Positions 53,466 through 61,577 of a stretch of DNA of 64,000 bases are shown here, piece after piece. Made by a program: the position numbers and the translations under genes. The notes below the pieces were generated by a model. The model was not told the DNA's origin. It searched no databases and saw only the letters and a list, made by a program, of their open reading frames with translations. The DNA comes from Polynucleobacter sp. es-EL-1 (lineage in GTDB: Bacteria; Pseudomonadota; Gammaproteobacteria; Burkholderiales; Burkholderiaceae), in assembly GCF_018687975.1 (NCBI RefSeq), contig NZ_CP061310.1, positions 124,001 through 188,000 on the forward strand, written 5' to 3'. Within the stretch, counting starts at the first letter, position 1, and each line of letters opens with the position of its first letter.

Positions 53466-54881
53466 ATGCTGATTTGGTTTGTCATCATCTATTGGGTGTT
53501 ATCGGTCGGCATTGGTCTGTGGGCCGCCCTCCGAGTAAAAAATACCGCTGACTTTGCTGCAGCGGGCCATAGCCTCCCCCTTCCCGTAGTGACTGCGACT
53601 GTTTTTGCTACTTGGTTCGGATCTGAAGCAGTTCTGGGTATTCCCGCCACTTTTCTAAAAGAAGGTTTAGGGGGCATTGTTTCTGACCCTTTTGGCTCAT
53701 CCTTATGCTTGATCTTGGTGGGCTTGTTTTTCGCTCGTCATCTCTATAACCGTCGCATGTTGACGATTGGTGATTTCTTTCGGGAAAAGTATGGCCGCAC
53801 AGTTGAGGTTTTGGTAACGCTATGTATCGTGGTTTCTTACCTTGGTTGGGTGGCGGCTCAGATTAAAGCACTCGGTTTGGTTTTTAACGTAGTTTCTGAT
53901 GGCGGAATTACCCAAACGGCTGGCATGCTGATTGGCGCGGGGAGCGTACTCATTTACACCTTGTTTGGGGGTATGTGGTCAGTGGCGATCACTGACTTTA
54001 TTCAAATGATCATCATTGTGATTGGGATGTTGTATATCGGCGGGGAGATTACCTCGCAAACTGGTGGAATTGGTGTGGTCATCGAGCATGCATCAGCTGC
54101 TGGGCAGTTCTCCAATTTTTGGCCTGATATGAATCTGGCTTCGATCTTGGGTTTCACAGCAGCCCTTTGCACGATGATGTTGGGCTCGATTCCTCAGCAA
54201 GATGTATTTCAGCGCATTACTTCTTCTAAAAATGTGACTATCGCAATACAAGCTGCTCTATTGGGCGGTGTCTTGTATTTTGTTTTTGCATTTGTGCCCC
54301 TCTATTTAGCGTATTCGGCGGTCATAATTAGTCCTGATTTGGTAAATCAGTATATAAATACTGACCCCCAAATGATCTTGCCTAAACTGATTTTGGATCA
54401 TTCGCCTCTCATCGCACAGGTGATGTTCTTTGGAGCCTTGCTTTCAGCAATCAAGAGTTGCGCAAGTGCAACTCTATTAGCACCTTCGGTCACGTTTGCT
54501 GAGAACATTGTGCGCGGCTTCTTCAAGCATTTATCCGATCAGGATCTCCTGAAAGTCATGCGAATTACTGTATTTTGCTTTACAGCCGTAGTTACTTTCT
54601 TTGCGATCAATTCAGAATTATCGATTTTCAAGATGGTTGAAAATGCCTATAAAGTTACTCTGGTTGCCGCGTTTGTCCCTTTGGCTTTTGGGGTTTACTG
54701 GTCTAAAGCAAATTCTTTAGGCGGGTTATTGGCGGTTGTAGGTGGGCTGACGGTTTGGATTAGCTGCGAAGTGTTGTCTCCAAACGCCATTCTTCCCCCA
54801 CAACTGGCGGGCCTTTTAGCCAGCATTGCGGGAATGTTATTGGGCGGTTTAGTACCTAGAACAAGGCTAAATTCAATCTAA
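53466..54881 (+). CDS. Sodium:solute symporter (SSS family)
   Basis: 471 residues with about 13 membrane segments, a LeuT-fold Na+-coupled importer. The N-terminal SSS region has DFAAAGHSLPLPVVTATVFATWFGSEAVLGIPA; the family signature lies near YTLFGGMWSVAITDFIQMIIIVIGM, and the Na2-site region is near SAIKSCASATLLAPS. The substrate is not predictable; proline, pantothenate and organic acids occur in the family. The downstream ketopantoate-reductase-like gene has its own likely promoter. Confidence 0.9.
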   Translation: MLIWFVIIYWVLSVGIGLWAALRVKNTADFAAAGHSLPLPVVTATVFATWFGSEAVLGIPATFLKEGLGGIVSDPFGSSLCLILVGLFFARHLYNRRMLTIGDFFREKYGRTVEVLVTLCIVVSYLGWVAAQIKALGLVFNVVSDGGITQTAGMLIGAGSVLIYTLFGGMWSVAITDFIQMIIIVIGMLYIGGEITSQTGGIGVVIEHASAAGQFSNFWPDMNLASILGFTAALCTMMLGSIPQQDVFQRITSSKNVTIAIQAALLGGVLYFVFAFVPLYLAYSAVIISPDLVNQYINTDPQMILPKLILDHSPLIAQVMFFGALLSAIKSCASATLLAPSVTFAENIVRGFFKHLSDQDLLKVMRITVFCFTAVVTFFAINSELSIFKMVENAYKVTLVAAFVPLAFGVYWSKANSLGGLLAVVGGLTVWISCEVLSPNAILPPQLAGLLASIAGMLLGGLVPRTRLNSI

Positions 54882-54929
54882 GGGTATCTCCCTCTTAAAT
54901 TTGCTCAAAAAATAGGCAAAATTATTTTA

Positions 54930-54958
54930 TTGCACCGCAAAATGTTCTCATCTAATAT
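54930..54958 (+). promoter_or_regulatory. Candidate promoter of the ketopantoate-reductase-like gene
   Basis: TTGCAC (54930-54935), 17 bases, TAATAT (54953-54958), about 38 bases before the ATG at 54997. Both hexamers match four of six consensus bases. Confidence 0.45.
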
Positions 54959-54996
54959 TGCGCTAATTCAAAATTTCTTATCTTTATGGAGTTCTT

Positions 54997-56016
54997 ATGA
55001 AAATCTGTGTGATCGGTGGAGGGGGCGCTATTGGCGGTTACCTTGCTGTCATGTTGGCTCGTGCCGGCAATGATGTAACCGTTGTTGCGCGAGGGGCAAC
55101 CTTAGCAGCTATTAAGGAGCGCGGCTTAGCGCTGATTATGGATGACCAGCCTGAGCCTTTGGTGGCGGATGTAAAGGCGGTAGAGAAGATTACGGATGCT
55201 GAAACTCCTGATGTAGTCATCTTGGCGGTAAAGGCTCATCAGGTCGAGCCAATTATTGATGATCTGGCTTCGATCATGGGTCCAGAAACCATCCTCATTC
55301 CAATGCAAAACGGAATTCCGTGGTGGTATTTCCAAAAACTGGGTGGTGAGTATCAAGACCACTCTGTCGAGACTGTGGATGCTGGTGGTGCTGCGAAGAA
55401 GGCAATTAATCCAAACAATATTATTGGTTGCGTTGTCTATCCTGCTACCTTTACTCAAGCTCCCGGAGTGATTCGTCACGTCGAAGGCAATCGCTTCCCA
55501 TTAGGCGAGTTAGATGGCAAGCAAACAGATCGTATTCAGAAAATGTCTGAAATGATGACTGCTGCTGGCTTTAAGTCACCCATTTTGGAAGACATTCGCT
55601 CTGAGATTTGGCTAAAACTGTGGGGCAATATGACCTTTAACCCAATTAGCTCTTTGACACATGGCACTTTGGAAGGTATCTGCCAATATCCATTAACAAA
55701 AGAGTTGGCTCGCAACATGATGGCTGAAGCACAAACCATTGCAGAGAAGTTGGGTGTTACTTTCCGCGTAGATATCGAGCGTCGTATTGCAGGCGCCGAA
55801 AAAGTGGGTAAGCATAAAACTTCGATGCTTCAGGATTTAGAGGCTGGCCGTAGTTTAGAGATCGATGCTTTATTGGGTTCAGTCATTGAGCTTGGCAAAA
55901 TTACTGAAACTCCAACCCCATGTCTCAATACTGTTTTTGCATTGACAAAGTATCTCGATGAGAATGTTCAGGCCTCTAGAGGTAGCTTAGCCTTGCCATC
56001 TGTTTCAGGTTACTAA
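54997..56016 (+). CDS. 2-dehydropantoate 2-reductase family (ApbA/PanE) oxidoreductase
   Basis: 339 residues, longer than classical PanE (~300). NADP loop IGGGGAIGGYLAVMLARAG at the start, then the QNGIPWW segment, and the catalytic Lys region EIWLKLWGNMTFNPISSLT. The C-terminal domain ends with IGSVIELGKITETPTPCLNTVFAL. It could make pantoate, but the longer relatives in betaproteobacteria often sit in catabolic loci, and here it lies between a symporter and an FAH-family hydrolase. GGAG lies upstream of the ATG. Confidence 0.88.
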   Translation: MKICVIGGGGAIGGYLAVMLARAGNDVTVVARGATLAAIKERGLALIMDDQPEPLVADVKAVEKITDAETPDVVILAVKAHQVEPIIDDLASIMGPETILIPMQNGIPWWYFQKLGGEYQDHSVETVDAGGAAKKAINPNNIIGCVVYPATFTQAPGVIRHVEGNRFPLGELDGKQTDRIQKMSEMMTAAGFKSPILEDIRSEIWLKLWGNMTFNPISSLTHGTLEGICQYPLTKELARNMMAEAQTIAEKLGVTFRVDIERRIAGAEKVGKHKTSMLQDLEAGRSLEIDALLGSVIELGKITETPTPCLNTVFALTKYLDENVQASRGSLALPSVSGY

Positions 56017-56062
56017 TTGAAAAAGTAGGCTAACACTTTTCTTTTTAGAAGCATCAGCAATA

Positions 56063-56097
56063 AAAAACCCTCACCACGAAACATGGTGAGGGTTTTT
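56063..56097. terminator. Bidirectional factor-independent terminator
   Basis: Fourteen-base perfect stem AAAAACCCTCACCA / TGGTGAGGGTTTTT with a 7-base loop, between two convergent genes; T-tracts on both strands allow use from either side. Confidence 0.94.
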
Positions 56098-56120
56098 GTT
56101 TTTAGGAAATTGCTCTGAAT

Positions 56121-56888
56121 TTACTCGAAGCGATTATCCAAGCGACCAACACCATCAATGATGATGCTGACGTTGCTGCCCGGTTTCATGGAGCCAACGC
56201 CTACAGAGGTTCCGCAAGCAATGATGTCACCTGCTTGTAGTGGCACATCCTGAGAAATGAGGCTGACTAATTTTGCTGGTGGAAATACCATATCCGCTAC
56301 AGGATAGTTCTGACGCTCTTGATCATTGAGGATTGTTTTAATAGTCAGCTTGCTAGGATCAACGTCAGTAGTGATGTAAGGACCAAATACACCAAAAGTA
56401 TTAAAGCTCTTGGAGCGAGTCCATTGCGCATAACCTGGATCGCGGTTGAGAATCTCAATAGCTGTTACATCATTAATGCAGGTATAGCCAAAAATGGCTT
56501 TAGCTGCCTCTGCTTCGCTAGCTTCGTGACATGGTTTGCCAATAACGATACCCAGTTCACCTTCATAAACCACCTTCCCAGAATAGGACTTGGGGGTGCG
56601 AATCACTTGATTGGCAGCAAGAAAGGAATTGTTTCCCTTGAGAAAGTAGAGGGGCTCAGCCGGCACTGCATGCTCTAGTTTAGTAACGAGGGCATGAAAG
56701 TTATCGACCATGGCAACCATCTTGGATGGAATGCAGGGGATATCAATAGTGACATCAGATAGTTTGAGTGTTTCGCCGGTGGCCTGAGGATTATTAAATA
56801 GGTCACCCGTGAAAACGGCTACTTGATCACCCTGCACTTGTCCTAAACCCGTTTTGCCTTGATGTTGAAATCTGAGCCATTGAGCCAT
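56121..56888 (-). CDS. Fumarylacetoacetate hydrolase (FAH) family protein
   Basis: 255 residues. The FAH fold metal site is visible: VVYEGELGIVIGKP (metal Glu pair), CINDVTAIEI and the conserved KSFNTFGVFGPYI. The ending QAGDIIACGTSVGVG is typical. Members hydrolyse C-C bonds in acylpyruvates or decarboxylate/isomerise hydroxymuconate derivatives; the exact reaction is not defined. TAGGAG precedes the ATG. Divergent from the GrdB-like gene across 58 bases, which suggests shared control. Confidence 0.9.
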   Translation of the reverse strand: MAQWLRFQHQGKTGLGQVQGDQVAVFTGDLFNNPQATGETLKLSDVTIDIPCIPSKMVAMVDNFHALVTKLEHAVPAEPLYFLKGNNSFLAANQVIRTPKSYSGKVVYEGELGIVIGKPCHEASEAEAAKAIFGYTCINDVTAIEILNRDPGYAQWTRSKSFNTFGVFGPYITTDVDPSKLTIKTILNDQERQNYPVADMVFPPAKLVSLISQDVPLQAGDIIACGTSVGVGSMKPGSNVSIIIDGVGRLDNRFE

Positions 56889-56946
56889 AATGAATTCTCC
56901 TAAAGAAGTTAATATTTGATAAACAATATCTTACAGGGATGCATCG

Positions 56947-57882
56947 ATGAATAAGAGCTCCGAGCTGATATTTGCCCCAGAATTGGATCAGCCGATTCGA
57001 TATATTGAGCGTACTCGTAACTATTATCTTGGCCTGGGATATGAAAACCCCTATGTTTGGGCTCATTACCTTGAGGTTCCGTTTGCCCCCTTAAAGAAGC
57101 CTTTGAATCAATCGGTCTTGGGTTTGGTGACTACTGCAGTTCCGTTTGATCCTAGTAAGGGCGCTCAGGGCCCTGGTTCGCCCTACAACGCAGCCGCTAA
57201 GTTTTATGAGCCCTATGTCCAGTCAATTCAAGAGCAGGCCGATTTACGTATTGCTCATGTAGGAGTTGATCGAAAAAACGCCAATATGGAGGATGGCAAC
57301 TGCTGGTTTCCATTGGAGGCCGCAAAACGCGCTTCAGCAACAGGGCGTATTCAATCCCTATCGAAAAACTTCTATGGCTTACCAACGAATCGTAGCCAAA
57401 GGCATACCCTTGAAATTGATGCACCTCTCATTTTGAGCAAGATGCGCGCAGATAATGTTGATGTTGCCGTCCTCATTCCAAATTGCCCAATTTGCCATCA
57501 AAGCCAAAGCTTGTTGGCACGTTATTTAGAAGGGGAGGGCATATCAACTGTCATCATGGGCGCGGCAAAGGATATTGTTGAGTACTGTGGGGTACCCCGG
57601 TTTTTATTTAGCGACTTTCCTTTAGGCAATGCTGCTGCTTTGCCAAATAACCCTCAATCGCAGGATCAGAACTTTGAACTGGCATTGCGTGTTTTAGAAA
57701 GCGCTCCTGCACCCCGCACTACAGTTCAGTCACCCTTGATGTGGGCGGAAGATCCCAGTTGGAAATTGGACTATTCCAATCTTGAAAGATTATCTGTAGA
57801 AGAAATTACCCGCTTGCGAGAAGAGGCGGAGGCTGCGCGTATTACTGCACGTGAGCTACGGATGAAAAGCGTCGGAGCTTAA
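56947..57882 (+). CDS. GrdB-like protein (glycine/sarcosine/betaine reductase selenoprotein B family), Cys form
   Basis: 311 residues. The C-terminal half carries blocks seen in the selenoprotein-B-like family: VAVLIPNCPICHQSQSLLARYLEGEGIST, then CGVPRFLFSDFPLGNAA and a final coiled-coil-like tail rich in Glu/Arg. A CxxC pair (Cys180, Cys183) takes the position of a redox motif, with no in-frame TGA, so no selenocysteine is needed. Classical GrdB works in anaerobic Stickland reduction together with GrdA/GrdC, none of which is visible; a different redox or C-S/C-N chemistry is likely. The family call is from remembered motifs and needs a profile search. Confidence 0.6.
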   Translation: MNKSSELIFAPELDQPIRYIERTRNYYLGLGYENPYVWAHYLEVPFAPLKKPLNQSVLGLVTTAVPFDPSKGAQGPGSPYNAAAKFYEPYVQSIQEQADLRIAHVGVDRKNANMEDGNCWFPLEAAKRASATGRIQSLSKNFYGLPTNRSQRHTLEIDAPLILSKMRADNVDVAVLIPNCPICHQSQSLLARYLEGEGISTVIMGAAKDIVEYCGVPRFLFSDFPLGNAAALPNNPQSQDQNFELALRVLESAPAPRTTVQSPLMWAEDPSWKLDYSNLERLSVEEITRLREEAEAARITARELRMKSVGA

Positions 57883-58883
57883 GTTTGTCTCGATAAGGAG
57901 TATCTACAGAGGGCATGAAGTGCATCAGTAGCTTCATTTTGCGGAAAGTTTTGGAGGCACTCAATCGCCAGATCTACTTCTCGTTTGGCTGCGGCTTGGG
58001 TATAGTCCAGAGCACCTGAGTTTTGCACCCCATGGAGAATTTGTGCAAAAACATCATCTGGTAAATCTTGATTTTGTTCAATCGCAGCGCGCACTAAGAG
58101 TTGCTCTTCTTTGCTGCCATTTTCAAGAAGGTAAATCAATGGCAGCGTAGGCTTACCTTCTCGCAAGTCATCCCCAGCATTTTTACCCATTTGAGAAGCT
58201 TCGGCGGTGTAATCCAATAGATCATCCATTAATTGAAATGCGGTGCCAATGTGACGACCAAAAGCAGCTGCTTCTTGTTGGCGTTCAACATTGGCTTTTG
58301 CCAGAATAGCCCCTAACTCAGTTGACGCTTCAAATAATTTGGCAGTTTTATAGCGAATGACTTGAAGGTAGCTTTGTTCGTCCACCTCGGGGTCATTCAT
58401 GTTGAGAAGTTGTAAAACCTCACCCTCGGCAATCGTATTGGTGGCATCTGAGAGAATTTCCATCACGCGCAGGTCATTTGGCTTGACCATCATCTGAAAA
58501 GCCCTTGAGTAAAGAAAATCTCCCACTAAAACACTCGCCGCATTGCCAAAAGCTGCATTGGCTGTTTCCCGACCCCGCCTGAGGGTGGATTCATCCACCA
58601 CATCATCATGAAGCAGGGTGGCGGTGTGGATAAATTCCACTACAGCTGCCAGCTCGAGGGCATGTGGCGTTTCTTGGCCATTTGCCAAGGATTTGCTCAC
58701 TAATAGCAGTAGCGCTGGGCGGACCCTTTTTCCACCTGCCTGAATAATGTAGGACGAAATCTGGTCGATAAGGGCTACTTTTGAGGCCAAGCGAAGACGG
58801 ATAAGCTCATCTAAAGCCTTGAAATCTAAGGAAATTGGGGCCAGAATTTGGCTTAATTCATTCGTTTTGACAGTGCTCGTCAT
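57879..58883 (-). CDS. ispB: Octaprenyl-diphosphate synthase-type trans-polyprenyl synthase
   Basis: Makes the ubiquinone side chain. 334 residues. The first Asp-rich motif LLHDDVVDES and the second LMDDLLDYTAE are intact, with GGKRVRPALLLL before them. Small residues ahead of the first motif fit a long-chain product (C40 class), though chain length is not certain. Its ATG lies inside the -10/-35 region of the divergent rplU promoter, so the two units may interfere. Confidence 0.95.
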   Translation of the reverse strand: MTSTVKTNELSQILAPISLDFKALDELIRLRLASKVALIDQISSYIIQAGGKRVRPALLLLVSKSLANGQETPHALELAAVVEFIHTATLLHDDVVDESTLRRGRETANAAFGNAASVLVGDFLYSRAFQMMVKPNDLRVMEILSDATNTIAEGEVLQLLNMNDPEVDEQSYLQVIRYKTAKLFEASTELGAILAKANVERQQEAAAFGRHIGTAFQLMDDLLDYTAEASQMGKNAGDDLREGKPTLPLIYLLENGSKEEQLLVRAAIEQNQDLPDDVFAQILHGVQNSGALDYTQAAAKREVDLAIECLQNFPQNEATDALHALCRYSLSRQT

Positions 58884-58895
58884 GCAAGATATAAT
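58867..58895 (+). promoter_or_regulatory. Perfect-consensus sigma70 promoter for rplU-rpmA
   Basis: TTGACA (58867-58872), exactly 17 bases, TATAAT (58890-58895): every position matches consensus. The -35 hexamer lies inside the first codons of the divergent ispB gene. Predicted start is near 58902. Confidence 0.92.
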
Positions 58896-58900
58896 AATCG

Positions 58901-58926
58901 GCTTAGCTCATCCAGGGTGGATAAGC
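58901..58926 (+). other. Bulged hairpin in the rplU leader
   Basis: GCTTA-GCTC-ATCC pairs with GGAT-AAGC across a short loop, with GCTC bulged out. It falls right at the predicted 5' end of the rplU transcript and may act as an autoregulatory L21 leader or simply protect the 5' end. Confidence 0.4.
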
Positions 58927-58958
58927 TTCATTGTAGATATTAATTGAGGTTTCAAACC

Positions 58959-59270
58959 ATGTACGCGGTCATAAAAACCGGTGGCAAACAGTATAAAGTT
59001 GCTGCAGGCGAAAAATTGAAAATAGAACAGATACCAGCGGAAATCGGCAGCGAAATCACTCTTGACCAAGTCCTCGCCGTAGGCGAAGGCGCTTCACTCA
59101 AGTTGGGTGATCCATTGGTTAATGGTGCAGCTGTGATGGCCACTGTCGTCTCCCAGGGACGTCACGATAAAGTGACAATCTTTAAGATGCGCCGTCGCAA
59201 GCATTATCAAAAGCACCAAGGCCATCGTCAGAATTACACAGAAATTCTGATTAACACTATTAAAGCCTAA
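58959..59270 (+). CDS. rplU: 50S ribosomal protein L21
   Basis: 103 residues from the ATG at 58959, exactly the usual L21 length; a TTG at 58944 would add five. YAVIKTGGKQYKV opens the protein, and KMRRRKHYQKHQGHRQNYTEI is the conserved rRNA-binding end. GAGG lies upstream. First gene of rplU-rpmA. Confidence 0.98.
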   Translation: MYAVIKTGGKQYKVAAGEKLKIEQIPAEIGSEITLDQVLAVGEGASLKLGDPLVNGAAVMATVVSQGRHDKVTIFKMRRRKHYQKHQGHRQNYTEILINTIKA

Positions 59271-59303
59271 TTTAGGCTAACGGCTAAATAGCAGGAGAAA
59301 GAT

Positions 59304-59564
59304 ATGGCACAGAAAAAAGGCGGCGGCTCGACACGAAATGGCCGCGACTCAGAATCGAAGCGTCTAGGCGTTAAGGTATTTGGCGGCGAGCAAATTAATG
59401 CTGGCAGCATCATCATTCGTCAACGTGGCACACGAGTTCATCCAGGTGCAAACGTTGGTATTGGTAAAGATCACACATTGTTCGCTTTAGTAGATGGACA
59501 AGTGGAATTTGGCGTGAAGGGTGCTTTGAAGAAGGCCCAGGTTTCAGTTCTCCCGCGTTCATAA
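59304..59564 (+). CDS. rpmA: 50S ribosomal protein L27
   Basis: 86 residues. N-terminal MAQKKGGGSTRNGRDS reaches the peptidyl-transferase centre in this family; here the start needs no proteolytic trimming of a longer leader. RLGVKVFGGEQINAGSIIIRQRG-type core follows. AGGAG precedes the ATG by a normal distance. Followed by a strong terminator before obg. Confidence 0.98.
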   Translation: MAQKKGGGSTRNGRDSESKRLGVKVFGGEQINAGSIIIRQRGTRVHPGANVGIGKDHTLFALVDGQVEFGVKGALKKAQVSVLPRS

Positions 59565-59621
59565 GGCGCCTGACTGAGACACGTTTGATTCAGATTAATT
59601 CCGAATTTAACTCTTAGGAAC

Positions 59622-59647
59622 AGGCCTCGCTAAGCGAGGCCTTTTTT
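59622..59647 (+). terminator. Terminator/attenuator between rpmA and obg, covering the obg ribosome-binding site
   Basis: Perfect stem GGCCTCGC / GCGAGGCC (extended by A-T pairs) followed by six T. The obg ATG starts only five bases after the T-run, and the only Shine-Dalgarno-like GAGG (59636-59639) is inside the 3' arm of the stem. Confidence 0.9.
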
Positions 59648-59651
59648 ATTC

Positions 59652-60746
59652 ATGAAATTTATAGACGAAGCTCGTATTGAAGTCATAGCTGGCCAAGGTG
59701 GCGCCGGGAGTGCCTCTATGCGCCGCGAAAAGTTTATTGAATTTGGCGGCCCTGATGGTGGTGACGGCGGAAAAGGTGGAAGCGTTTGGGCAACTGCTGA
59801 TCGCAACATCAATACATTAATTGACTACCGTTACGCAAAAACACACACTGCCAAAAATGGTGAGCCAGGTCGTGGTGCTGACTGTTATGGTCGTGCAGGC
59901 GATGATATTGAATTGCGTATGCCAGTAGGCACCATCATTTCTGATTACGAAACGGGTGAACCTATTGCTGACTTAACCACCCATGGCGAGCGTCTTTGTT
60001 TGGCGCAGGGCGGTGTTGGCGGCTGGGGAAATATTCACTTTAAGAGTAGTACCAATCGTGCCCCACGTCAGAAGACTAACGGCAAGCCGGGTGAGCGTCG
60101 TAAATTAAAGTTAGAGCTCAAGGTTCTAGCTGATGTGGGTTTGTTGGGAATGCCCAATGCTGGTAAATCGACTTTGATTACTGCGGTTTCTAATGCCCGC
60201 CCAAAGATTGCTGATTATCCCTTCACAACCTTGCACCCTAATTTAGGTGTTGTGCGGGTTGGTAGTGAGCGCAGCTTTGTGATTGCTGATATTCCGGGTT
60301 TGATTGAGGGTGCTGCAGAAGGTGCCGGCTTAGGACATCGTTTCTTACGTCATCTACAACGTACTGGTGTGCTACTTCATCTGGTTGACATTGCCCCTTT
60401 TGATGAGAATGTCGATCCAGTGGCTGATGCAAATGCGATCGTGAATGAGCTCCGCAAGTACGATGAGGCTTTAGTTGAAAAACCACGTTGGTTGGTTCTC
60501 AATAAGGTCGATATGATTCCAGAAGAAGACCGTAAAAAAGTAGTGGCCGACTTTGTTAAAAAGTTTAAGTGGAAGGGCCCAGTGTTTGAGATCTCTGCAT
60601 TGACAGGCTTAGGATGCGATAAGCTTTGTTACTCCTTGCAGGATTACTTAGATTCTGTCCGTAAAGACCGTGATGATGCGGATGAGCGGGCTGCCGATCC
60701 TCGCTATCAAGAGTCACTAGCGCCAGAAGATAAAGCTCCAGATTAA
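59652..60746 (+). CDS. obg: Ribosome-assembly GTPase Obg/CgtA
   Basis: Essential GTPase linked to 50S assembly and stress. 364 residues. The glycine-rich Obg domain (residues 1-158) is normal: IEVIAGQGGAGSASMRREKF and GGDGGKGGSVW. G1 GMPNAGKST is near residue 168, G3 DIPGL, G4 LNKVD, and SALTG closes the GTPase domain. The acidic tail is short. Readthrough of the upstream terminator or a hidden promoter is needed to express it. Confidence 0.97.
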   Translation: MKFIDEARIEVIAGQGGAGSASMRREKFIEFGGPDGGDGGKGGSVWATADRNINTLIDYRYAKTHTAKNGEPGRGADCYGRAGDDIELRMPVGTIISDYETGEPIADLTTHGERLCLAQGGVGGWGNIHFKSSTNRAPRQKTNGKPGERRKLKLELKVLADVGLLGMPNAGKSTLITAVSNARPKIADYPFTTLHPNLGVVRVGSERSFVIADIPGLIEGAAEGAGLGHRFLRHLQRTGVLLHLVDIAPFDENVDPVADANAIVNELRKYDEALVEKPRWLVLNKVDMIPEEDRKKVVADFVKKFKWKGPVFEISALTGLGCDKLCYSLQDYLDSVRKDRDDADERAADPRYQESLAPEDKAPD

Positions 60747-60770
60747 TCTCATTTGATATGCTCAACTGAT

Positions 60771-61577
60771 ATGACTGCGCAAAAAGTAAAACGAATTGTT
60801 GTTAAAGTAGGATCTAGCCTGGTCACCAATAATGGTGAGGGCTTAGATCATGCTGCGATTGCCATGTGGGCAGAGCAAATGGCTGCCTTATTAAGTGCAG
60901 GTCATGAAGTGTTGATGGTCAGCTCGGGTGCTATTGCAGAAGGTATGCAGCGTCTAGGTTGGAAAAAGCGCCCACAAGAAATTCATGAACTACAGGCTGC
61001 CGCTGCAGTTGGTCAAATGGGTCTCGTGCAAGTATATGAAAGTTGTTTTGCGCGGTTTAATCTACGCAGTGCTCAGGTTTTATTAACGAATGCTGACTTG
61101 GCGCATGCAGAGCGTAATGCCAATGCCAAGGCAACCTTAGATACTCTTTTAAAGCTAGGTGTAGTGCCCATCATTAATGAGAACGATACCGTAGTTACCG
61201 ATGAAATTAAATTTGGTGATAACGATAGCTTGGCTGCATTGGTGAGTAATCTAATTCATGCAGACTTGTTGGTGATTTTGACTGATCAGGGTGGATTATT
61301 TACTGCTGATCCTCGTCAAGATGCATCGGCAGTCTTATTGAGTGATGCCATTGCTGGTGATCCTACTTTAGAGAAAATGGCTGGTGGTGCTGCGAGCGAA
61401 CTAAGTAAGGGCGGCATGCTCACTAAAGTTTTGGCTGCCAAGATTGCTGCACAAACAGGCGCCTCTACTGTCATTGCCTCTGGTCGCGAGGCGAGTGTAC
61501 TTACACGCTTAATGGCTGGCGAAAAAATTGGAACCTACTTAGCTCCTAAAAGCCAATTAGTTCATTTCCCCAAATGA
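60771..61577 (+). CDS. proB: Glutamate 5-kinase without PUA domain
   Basis: First step of proline synthesis. 268 residues from the ATG at 60771 against ~370 for enzymes with a C-terminal PUA domain. The amino-acid-kinase domain is complete: VVKVGSSLVTN, SSGAIAEGM, INENDTVVTDEIKFGDND and GGMLTKVLAAKIA. The frame stops just after GEKIGTYLAPK, where the PUA domain would begin, and the opposite-strand lipoprotein gene overlaps it by 21 bases, so there is no remnant of PUA. Kinase-only forms exist in some bacteria. Confidence 0.94.
   Translation: MTAQKVKRIVVKVGSSLVTNNGEGLDHAAIAMWAEQMAALLSAGHEVLMVSSGAIAEGMQRLGWKKRPQEIHELQAAAAVGQMGLVQVYESCFARFNLRSAQVLLTNADLAHAERNANAKATLDTLLKLGVVPIINENDTVVTDEIKFGDNDSLAALVSNLIHADLLVILTDQGGLFTADPRQDASAVLLSDAIAGDPTLEKMAGGAASELSKGGMLTKVLAAKIAAQTGASTVIASGREASVLTRLMAGEKIGTYLAPKSQLVHFPK

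Noticed and set aside
55126..55479. 117-residue antisense frame in the ketopantoate-reductase-like gene
   Set aside because: No domain and fully inside a conserved gene.
56947..57882. Selenocysteine codon in the GrdB-like gene
   Set aside because: The frame is open throughout with Cys codons at the redox position and no in-frame TGA.
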